Positions 56,295-64,000 of a stretch of 64,000 bases of DNA are shown piece by piece. The DNA is from Gordius sp. MW1 (lineage: Eukaryota > Nematomorpha > Gordioida > Gordea > Gordiidae): NCBI GenBank assembly GCA_964036665.1, contig OZ038529.1, positions 18,982,060 to 19,046,059 of the forward strand, read 5' to 3'. Position 1 is the first letter of the stretch; the number at the start of each line of letters is the position of its first letter. The translations under genes and the position numbers were made by a program. The notes beneath the pieces were generated by a model, which saw only the letters and a program-made list of their open reading frames with translations, made no database searches and had not been told where the DNA came from.

Positions 56295-57265
56295 ATTTCC
56301 ACCATCAAAAGTTCCACTGAGGCTTATAATATCTATATTGTATAATAAACTCATAACCAGAATATATTACTTTTACGGGCATTAAGATTAGTTGAACTTA
56401 TTTCTTCACAAATATCATTTACATTTTCAATACCTATAATGTATAGAGATGCACCGATACCAAGTATCGGCATGGTAACGGCGCCGATACCTTGCAAAAA
56501 GAATCGGCCCGATACTTTGCTAGTATCGGCAATTACCAAGCCGATACCTTTTTCAATATGAAACTCAAAAAATAATATTTATAGTATCTCCTACCATTAA
56601 AAAATAGAGGACTTTTTAAATTTTTTGAAAATTGTTTCATTTGATTGGCTATAAATATTTCTTTACAATTGTTTTATCGTCAAAATTCTGATCTACCAAA
56701 ATTTGGATGTGACTTAATTTATAATATTTAATTTGCATATATTTTTTAGTATAAAAATTTTTTTTATTATAAGTATCGGCATGGTATCGGTATCGGCAAA
56801 AAAATCTTAAGTATCGGCTGGTATCGGTATCGGCATAAAATAGTGGTATCGGTGCATCTCTAAAATGTATAATAAATTCATAACCAAAATAAAATAGTTT
56901 TAAGAGAGTTGGGATTGGTTAAACTTATATCTTCAGAATTTTCAATTATATCTTCATCACCTAAAAATGCTTAAAAAGAGTATACTTTTAGGGTACTTCT
57001 AAGTGGAGATTGACTAATAGAATCTGTACCTTAAAGAATAATTATAAATATGAAAAGCTTTAAATTACTTAACACAGTTGGAATTCATGGCTTTCTCCTT
57101 TAAAACATTTATGTGGTTGTAATAAATATCGAATATAGTGTCATTTCTCTCACATAAAATTCCTGCTAATTCAATGCATCTTTCCTTAAACTTGTTAAAT
57201 TTCTGGTTCTTTGACAAAATGTGATTCCTTTTGGGGATGTCTTGTACAGATATTTCTAATGGGTT
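56295..57265 (-). pseudogene. Multi-exon coding-like segment in the right arm (mirror copy)
   Basis: The inverted counterpart of 54746-55300, with the same exon-like blocks (NPLEISVQDIPKRNH, FKERCIELAGILCERND; IENVNDICEEISSTNLNARK near 56380-56440), interrupted by the hAT MITE at 56445-56862. The two arms differ at a scatter of positions, which allows comparison of coding against intron-like parts. Confidence 0.5.
56445..56862. mobile_element. hAT-type MITE inserted in the right foldback arm
   Basis: Ends AGAGATGCACCGATACC and GGTATCGGTGCATCTCTA. Flanks TAATGTAT (56437-56444) and AAATGTAT (56863-56870) agree at 7 of 8 positions, and the uninterrupted left arm has a single such 8-mer. Same family as 37013-37611. 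Confidence 0.85.
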
Positions 57266-57520
57266 AGGAATTGTAGTTATAGGATTAATTTTTATATAGA
57301 TTTGATTTGACTAAAATGGGAATAAAATTAAAAAATGGCATATTTGTTGTTGATTTATTTGTAATTGAGCAAGCAAAAATTTACGAACGCGGATGCGTTG
57401 TTTATTTTCGTTCGGTAGGAGAACGTTTAAGCAACGCGTTTTCACGATAGGAAAAATGTCACCCAAAAGTGGAGAATGTTTAGCCTGATTCGAAATTTTG
57501 CAAGGGGACATATTTAAATT

Positions 57521-58920
57521 AAGGGAAATTTTTAACCTTTTCGTATTTTTTTCTAGAAAATATATTCGATTCGAGATTCTACGAATATTAAAATGAAGAT
57601 TCGAATTCGATTCGAAAAAAATTTAAGAATTTGAAATCGATTTGAATGTTTATAAATTTTTTTAATTGTTAAAAAACACATTAAAAAGGCTAATATGAAT
57701 TTTAATTTGCATATACATTTGAAATATTTACTTGAAAGATATTTAAAACACACATTGAAAATAAAAATATTAAAGGGGAACAAAAAACTATGATATGTCT
57801 AAGACAATCAAGAACCGTTTTTAGTCAACTTTTAAGGCAAATTATCTTCCTAACACTTTTTTCCTTAAACGCTTGCATGTGTTTAGTCAATAAATTGGTT
57901 CTGGTGAAAATATTCTGTTGCAGGGGGTAAATGATCCAGGTATAGAGAGATGATTTTTTGTCAATTTTTGGATGGCTGGAAAACGACGTTGATATGATTT
58001 CCACTATTGTAAAGGCTCAACATTGGAGGCCACACGTGGTTTGTGCGAAAATGTCTCCAATAAGACTTCGCCTTCGTCTTAATAGACGATCCAGTGTTGA
58101 TCCCTCGCTAGTTGATACAAAACTGGGCTGACTTCCTATAACAGTTTTCAAGCCATTTTTAATTTCTCTAAGGGATATGCCATGTACTGGTGGTGAATAC
58201 TCAAATTTTGAGCCTTAAATCGACGACACTCGCTAATAAAGGTATCTTGTTATTGAATGCCATACATCTCCAATTTTTTGTTTGGCCATTTTGACAGTAT
58301 GATCTTCTATGCCTGGTTGATAATATACCGGTAATACCAAGTTAATTATGGGATTTGCCCCCCCCCCCGGATATTATATTAGTTGCCCTGTAAAAAGGAA
58401 AAGTATCAATTAATCTTTTCAATTTTTTCCCATTCAATGTTGGATAATAATTCCTCCTAAGAGGAATTTAAAGGCCAAATCTAATGCCTGCCTTATTAAA
58501 ATAGCTTTTTCTATCATTATATAGGTGATCTTTTACCTTACTATCATGTCAAGTTTTGCCTTTATGTAATTAATTGGTGGATCAGATTCTTAACATATAG
58601 CCTTTATTCGTGAAATATTTTTGGGCGGTCTTGCAATTTTTTTCAAAGTCCATAATTTAATTTATTTGTGATCCTCGTTCTCCATAACTTATGTAAGTTT
58701 GAAAAATTTTTAATTAAACTTTTTCAAATTGTAGCAGGAAAAATAACTAAAATGCGGTAAGATAAAAATAGATAAATATTTGAGTCTCGTCTATTTAAAT
58801 TAAATTTAAATAATAAATAAATTCGATTTTTCAAGGATTCGATTCAGATTTTCGAATCTTAGCAGCGTAAATATTCGATTCGAAACTTACACATATGGAT
58901 TCGAATCGAATATTTCCCAG
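57521..58920 (-). mobile_element. Decayed hAT element with ATTCGATTCGAA subterminal repeats
   Basis: Both ends are rich in ATTCGATTCGA words (57560-57645 and 58815-58915). The right end reads GAATATTTCCCAG and the left AAGGGAAATTTT, a short imperfect inverted pair. No target duplication can be fixed. Confidence 0.5.
57930..58330 (-). pseudogene. hAT transposase, degenerate
   Basis: Minus-strand pieces in several frames include SLLRRRRSLIGDIFAQT-like sequence and WKSYQRRFPAIQKLTKNHLS, the region before the dimerisation signature of hAT transposases (W-x-xx-RFPxLxxLxxxYLSIP). Many stops. Confidence 0.5.
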
Positions 58921-59494
58921 AGGCGTACTTGGGACATTGAATTTGCCGAGATGGTTTTCGGCAGTTAACGGGCCACCGACTAGTGTTGTAAAACACCAAG
59001 GGTTTCTATTGGTTGCCTGCAAGCGTTGGCGTTTTTTTTCACCCAACCTTTTCAGTGTTAGGTGACTTTTCTTGGGAGTGCTTTGGCGTTTGGCGTTTTC
59101 GTAAAAAACACCCAAAGCCTTTTGGGTGAATTTTATTGGGGCACCTTTGGCGTTTAGGTTTGGGTGTATTAAAAGCTAAAGGGTTTGGGTGGATAATATT
59201 ATTAACCTTTTGGTTTGGTTTTGGTCGTTTTGTGTTGACATGCAAATATATTAATTTGTTTATATTGTTCATCATATTTGTGTATTTAGATTTAGGTAAT
59301 GAACTTTTAATTTAAGAAAATAAAAATAAATGTATCATGACGTTACTGAGTTAAAACTTTTCCCATTGTGACGTCATAATGAAAAGTATTATAATCTAAT
59401 CTCTAGTAGATTATAGTTAATTTTTATATATTATAGAAGTAGGTAGTGAATTAATATGTTTTATTTATGAAAAAAATTTTGTGAAGATTTGCCC

Positions 59495-60672
59495 CACCCC
59501 CCATATTTTTTACCCTCTTTCTCACCTGGGGAGGAACGGCGGGCAGGTGGGGTGTTTGCCCCCCCCCCAATTTTTTACCCCTTTCTGATGCGGGGGAGAG
59601 GGGGTGTTTTGCCTCCCCCCCCTAATTTTTTACCCTCTTTCTGATGTGGGGGAGAGGGGGGCATGGGGGTGTTTTGCCCCCCCCCCCTAATTTTTGTACC
59701 CTCTTTCTGATGCGAGGGAGAGGGGGGCAGGGGAGTGTTTCCCCCCCCCCCCCTAATTTTTTACCCTCTTTCTGATGCGGAGGAGAGGGGGGGGCAGGGG
59801 GGTGTTTTGCCCCCCTCCCCCCTAATTTTTTACCCTCTTTCTGATGCGAGGGAGAGGGGGGTGGCAGGGGGTGTTTTGCCCCCCCCCCTAATTTTCTACC
59901 CTCTTTCTGATGCGGGGGAGAGGGGGGCATGGGGGGTGTTTTGCCCCCCCCCCCCTTATTTTTTACCCTCTTTCTCATCGGGGGAGGGGGGCATGGGGGG
60001 TGTTTTGCCCCCCCCCTTATTTTGTACCCTCTTTCTGATAGGGGGAGAGGGGGGGGGCATGGAGGGTGTTCCCCCCCCCCCCTTATTTTTTACCCTCTTT
60101 CTGATGTGGGGGAGAGGGAGGGGCATAGGGGGTGTTTTGCCCGCTCCCTAATTTTTTACCCTCTTACTGATGCGAGGGAGAGGAGGGGGCAGGGGGTGTT
60201 TTGCCCCCCCCCCCTAATTTTTTATCCTTTTTCTAATGCGGGAAAGAGGGGGGGGGGGCATGGGGGGTGTTTTGCCCCCCCCCCTGATTTTTTACCCTCT
60301 TTCTTATGTGGGAGAGAGGGGGGGCATGGGGGGTGTTTTGCCCCCCCCCCTTATTTTTTACCCTCTTTTTGATGTGGGGAGAGGGGGGGGGCATAGGGGG
60401 TGTTTTGCCCCCCCCTAGTTTTTTACCCTCTTTCTGATCCGGGGAAGAGGGGGGGGGCATGGGGGGTGTTTTGCCCCCCTATTTTTTACCCTCTTTCTGA
60501 TGTGGGGGAGAGGGGAGGCATGGGGGATGTTTTGCCCCCCCCCCTATTTTTTACCCTCTTTCTGATGTGGGAGAGGGGGGGGGCAGGGGGGGAGGGGTGT
60601 TTTGCCCCGCTCCTTATTTTTGACCCTCATTCTCACCGGAGAGGGGGGGGGGGGGAGGAGGGGGTAGTTAAT
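59495..60672. repeat. Left minisatellite, ~65-bp units, 18 copies
   Basis: The unit is a C-run, TAATTTTTTACCCTCTTTCT, GATGCGGGGGAGAGGGGGG, CATGGGGGGTGTTTTG. The first and last units share a variant (CTCACCTGGGG / CTCACCGGAG). All frames through it are Pro/Gly low-complexity translations. Confidence 0.9.
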
Positions 60673-62021
60673 TTGACCCCCGCTACTTTTTTTATCATTT
60701 TAAATGAGAATAAATAGAAAACGATTATAAAGTGAGATTTATGTGGACATTCGAGAGCAGATTTTGAATTCAATCCTTCAATTAAAAATTAATATTTTAA
60801 ATTCTTCATTCTAAATTAATGACAGCTAACAGATCCTCCTCTAAATATTCCCGGCAATAGCAATTTTAATCACAAAATTTAATTTCAAATATATTTTGAA
60901 TTCCTCGCCTTTTGTAAAAGATAAAGACTTATTAATTATATAATGTCCCTTTTATTTTATATTTAAACTATATTTTCAATATCAGAGAACGGCATCCCGC
61001 GCGACTCAGACATATCACCACTCCCATGTAACATGTACATGTTCATGTACTAATCCACCCTCTCTCTCCATTCTCTCGTTGCAATGCATGCGCAATACTT
61101 GATTTAAACCTATCAGATTTAAGTTAAGTACTAAACTAAATATATAAAAAAAAATCAGGGCACAACAAGGCATGGTGTGGCGTGGGCTGGCTAGGCTCTT
61201 TATTACATCATTTTACATTCATTTCTTTTTTAACGTAACATATCAAGGTATGTTGAAGTTGCGAATCATATTATTATAAATAAAATTAATGAAAATTAAA
61301 CTTTTTTTTATTATGTCAACTACTAATTAAGTCATAAGCAATTAGAAAATTAAGTTTCTTATTAAATAATAAGCAATAATTTAAATTAAGATGCTTAACT
61401 TATTTTTGTTACACAGAAAAGTTCAATTTTTTTTTATGATCCTTATAAGCATTGTAAACGCGAGGTCTAAGTCAACAGGACGTAGAGTGTTGGTGCCTTG
61501 TAAAAGCATAGTAATTAATAGCATGATATGCTTTTTGGAAATACTTAAAGTTTTCCATTAAATGCCCAGATAACTTAAATAGTAAAACTTACTTACCCAT
61601 GATGGCGAATTTTTTTAAATTGGTAAAATTTCATATTAATATTATATTTAATAATACAGCTTATTTCTTGAATGAAGTTAAATTAAAAAAATTTATTTTA
61701 ATTGATATGGTATATTAAGACAATTGTTGACCGCAAATCTTCAAAAATATATTTTCGAATATTAGAAAATCTTTGTCATATAATAAGTCAATTTTAAAAA
61801 AAAAATATAAATTTCAAAAGAAAATGTTGATTAGGACATTTGTCACCACAGTAACCGCAAATCTTCCCAAAAATATTTTTTATAATAGTAGAACATCTTT
61901 CAGTCATATAATAAGTCTATTTTTAAAACAAAATATTAATTTTAATAGAAAATGTTGATTATGACATTTGTCACCACTGTGACCGCAAAAATTCACAAAA
62001 ATATTTTGAAAAGGTTCAAAG
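60673..62021. other. Centre of the 4.8-kb foldback, no gene
   Basis: AT-rich. A ~125-bp unit (GACCGCAAATCTTC to GACATTTGTCACCACAGT) is tandemly repeated two to three times at 61730-61990. Confidence 0.6.
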
Positions 62022-62465
62022 GGCTTTCCGGCCCCCCTCCGGGTGAGAAAGAGGGTAAAAAATAAGAAGGGGGGCGATTCACCCCCCCCCCTCTCCTCGG
62101 CATTAAAAAGAGGGTGAAAAATAAGGGGGGGGCAAAACACCCCCTGCCACCCCTCTCCCCCGCATCAGAAAGAGGGTTAAAATTAGGGGGGACAAAACAC
62201 CCCCTGCCCCCCCCTCTCCCTCGCAACAGAAAGAGGGTAAAAAATTAGGGGGGGGGGACAAAACACCCCCCCCCTGCCCCCCTCTCCCCCACATCAGAAA
62301 GAGGGTAAAAAATTAGGGGGGGGGGCAAAACACCCCCCATACCCCCTCTCCCCCACATCAGAAAGAGGGTAAAAAATTAGGGGGGGGGCAAACACCCCAC
62401 CTGCCCGCCGTTCCTCCCCAGGTGATAAAGAGGGTGAAAAGTAAGGGGGGGGCAAATCACAAAAT
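62022..62465. repeat. Right minisatellite, inverted, 7 copies
   Basis: The reverse-complement units of 59495-60672 (CATCAGAAAGAGGGTAAAAA). The outermost unit keeps CTGCCCGCCGTTCCTCCCC, the complement of the first left-array unit. Confidence 0.9.
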
Positions 62466-62592
62466 TTTCTTTCACTACCTAATTCCATAATGCATAATAA
62501 TTAACTATAATTTACTAGAGATTAAATTATAATACTTTTCATTATGACGTCACAATGAAAAAAGTTTTAACCCAGTGACGTCATGATACATC

Positions 62593-63475
62593 TATTTTTA
62601 GTTTCTTATATTAAAAGTTTTTTGTTCTTGGGTTTGTTGCTATCGCGTCCAGCTAGCCCATTAAGCCCGACCAAAACCCGACAATTTGATATAGAGCGCG
62701 AATCGAGACCGATATTATATAGAGTCATGTCTCTGGGAAGACCCACTGATTTAAAATTAGATTTAATGTTTAATACACAATTGTAAAACGTCTCGGTATT
62801 CTGGCATCTTTTATAATTTAAAAGTTTGATAGATTTTTAAAACTAATATTATTACCACCAAAAGTTAAATTAGCTATCTATTTCCTTATTAATTTAAATT
62901 AAAATTAAGATTTGAATTATTATCAAATGAATAAAATACTTAGCATTTGAATATAAAACTTAAAATTAATTTAAAAACTTAGCAAACGAATTAAATACTT
63001 AGCAAATGAATAAAAAACTTAGCTCCGTCGCTAAAAATACTTAGAAATTTGAATAAAAAACTTAGCAAATAATTTGTTGTGAAATATTGCATCTTTACTT
63101 TAATATTTATTTTTTGTTTAATTTTATCATTTGTTATCTTGATAATGGCTATAACCCCAAATGCAATTTTACGCTTCTCATTTTATCAATTTAACCCCAC
63201 TGCTTTTATACAACGAATATTATTATAATCAGGCGCGGAGCCAGGATTTTCTCAAGGGGGGGTGTTGCCAAATAGTTTATTTTTTAGGTCTCCCTTTCTA
63301 TAATAATTATATGTTCAAAACTGTATGTTTTATATTTTTTAAAATACAGTATAGATTAGGGATTTATTACAAAATCTTGACCTGCCGCAAGCATTAATTG
63401 CTGTCGAGGAAAAAAACAAAACAACCGTAAATTATTATTATGTAAACAAAATATTTTTGAAATTTTGTTTTCTAT
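62593..63475. other. AT-rich right-arm insert, no gene
   Basis: This stretch has no counterpart in the left arm and includes CTTAGCAAATGAATAAAAAA-type short repeats (62930-63075) and the CAGGCGCGGAGCCAGG end at 63231. Confidence 0.45.
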
Positions 63476-63806
63476 AACAAAAAACACAAATATGATGAAC
63501 AATATAAACAAATTGATATATTTGCATGCCCAACCCAAAACGACCAAAACCAAACCAAAAGGTTAATAATATTATCCACCCAAACCCTTTAGCTGTTTAA
63601 TACACCCAAACCTAAACGCCAAAGGTGCCCCAATAAAATTCACTCAAAAGGCTTTGGGTGTTTTTTACGAAAACGCCAAACGCCAAAGCACTCCCAAGAA
63701 AAGTCACCTAACACTGAAAAGGTTGGGTGAAAATAAACGCCAACAACTAAGCTTAGCAATACGCTGGGAAAAACCAGCCAGCCGTTTTTACAACGCTACC
63801 GCCGAC

Positions 63807-64000
63807 CATGGCTACACTTACCATTTATTTTAGTAAGCGCAATTTATTCAAAAATGCGTTTCTTTAATTACCACTACGTACACGGTCGACAAACTTTTTA
63901 GGGTGCATCCTTAATTTCCTATAAGTTGTAACTCCGATTTCTTTGTTCTCTATTAACTCCTAAAGTTCTCGACCAATTGCCACCAAATTTATTCTAGCTG
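63807..64000. other. Right flank, no feature seen
   Basis: Begins CATGGCTACACTTACC; no frame or repeat can be supported. Confidence 0.35.

Larger units (their letters stand above)
49901..57491. mobile_element. Mutator-like (MULE) foldback element with 9-bp TSD, copy 2, carrying nested insertions
   Basis: The ends GAATCAGGCTAAACATTCTC and its complement (57472-57491) are flanked by perfect direct repeats GAAATTTTG (49892-49900 and 57492-57500). The left arm is 49901-49937 plus 54578-55300; the right arm is about 56295-57491. It shares internal words with copy 1 (CTTAAACGTTC, CGCGTTCGTAA), so the two are one family. The gypsy element 49938-54573 is inserted in the left arm, a MITE (55496-55636) in the centre and a hAT MITE in the right arm. 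Without insertions it is about 2.4 kb. No transposase was seen. Confidence 0.85.
58981..63798. mobile_element. 4.8-kb foldback of hAT type with minisatellite arms
   Basis: The ends TAGTGTTGTAAAAC and GTTTTTACAACGCTA are inverted, with flanking 8-mers CCACCGAC (58973-58980) and CCGCCGAC (63799-63806) agreeing at 7 of 8. The arms match inwards for about 1.7 kb: CACCCAAACC/GGTTTGGGTG blocks, a TGACGTCA-containing block (59335-59400 and 62530-62590), then opposing minisatellite arrays. A separate hAT-like end (CAGGCGCGGAGCCAGG, 63231) lies in the right arm. No transposase frame was found. The 8-bp duplication is the reason for the hAT call. Confidence 0.75.

Noticed and set aside
59622-60717. Several overlapping frames of 60-147 codons on both strands
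   Set aside because: Pro/Gly-rich translations of the 65-bp minisatellite; they exist in several frames at once and have no start context.
61993-62488. Short minus-strand frames in the right minisatellite
   Set aside because: Same minisatellite in inverse orientation; low complexity only.

Overview
The window is AT-rich eukaryotic DNA, most likely from an invertebrate animal. The evidence is spliceosomal introns, a eukaryotic 18S rRNA fragment, animal-type transposons (hAT, piggyBac, Mutator-like, Ty3/gypsy, Helentron-like), tRNA-derived SINE heads and short TTAGGG runs. I cannot name the phylum. There is no operon structure and no host housekeeping gene that I recognise; almost everything is transposon or decayed transposon.

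Layout. 1-2331: a decayed viral-type membrane glycoprotein fused, in the same orientation, to the 5' part of an 18S rRNA (a chimeric retrocopy). 2498-5197: a 14-exon FLYWCH zinc-finger gene (gene A) built from tandem ~31-codon exons separated by introns of 31-42 nt. 5.4-10.9 kb: a small MITE, a piggyBac relic, diverged AT-rich repeats and a Helentron-like element. 11.1-22.1 kb: hAT elements with subterminal CTCGT repeats whose terminal pairs interleave, a hAT MITE, GGCCCG-rich and CAGTGGCG hAT relics, a gypsy integrase relic and a 0.9 kb foldback. 22.1-28.1 kb and 42.3-46.6 kb: clusters of a tRNA-headed, hairpin-forming repeat mixed with a CTCGGGCC repeat and Helentron-like units. 27.3-30.5 kb: reverse-transcriptase relics and a MITE. 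30796-32486: a nine-exon paralogue of gene A (gene B) with an uninterrupted spliced frame. 32555-34503: a Mutator-like foldback with a perfect 9-bp target duplication, only 69 bp upstream of gene B. 34.5-42 kb: mostly unassigned AT-rich DNA and a few MITEs. 46.6-49.3 kb: two hAT relics, the second with a perfect 8-bp target duplication.

49901-57491 is a second Mutator-like foldback, again with a perfect 9-bp target duplication. A complete and very young Ty3/gypsy element (49938-54573) sits in its left arm and a 418-bp hAT-type MITE in its right arm. Each uninterrupted arm serves as the empty-site control for the other. The gypsy element has near-identical LTRs, a tRNA-Trp-type primer binding site, gag, a predicted -1 frameshift site with an 11-bp downstream stem, and an intact pol with all catalytic residues. 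57.5-58.9 kb is a decayed hAT. 58981-63798 is a 4.8 kb inverted-repeat element of hAT type whose arms carry opposing 65-bp G/C-run minisatellites (18 units left, 7 right).

The most unusual content is the FLYWCH gene pair. The arrays consist of symmetric phase-1 exons with introns near the lower size limit for animals. Exon lengths match position by position between the paralogues, substitutions in exon 1 are mainly synonymous, and in gene A one donor has changed from GT to AT. Similar phase-1 micro-exons appear inside the arms of the second Mutator-like element.
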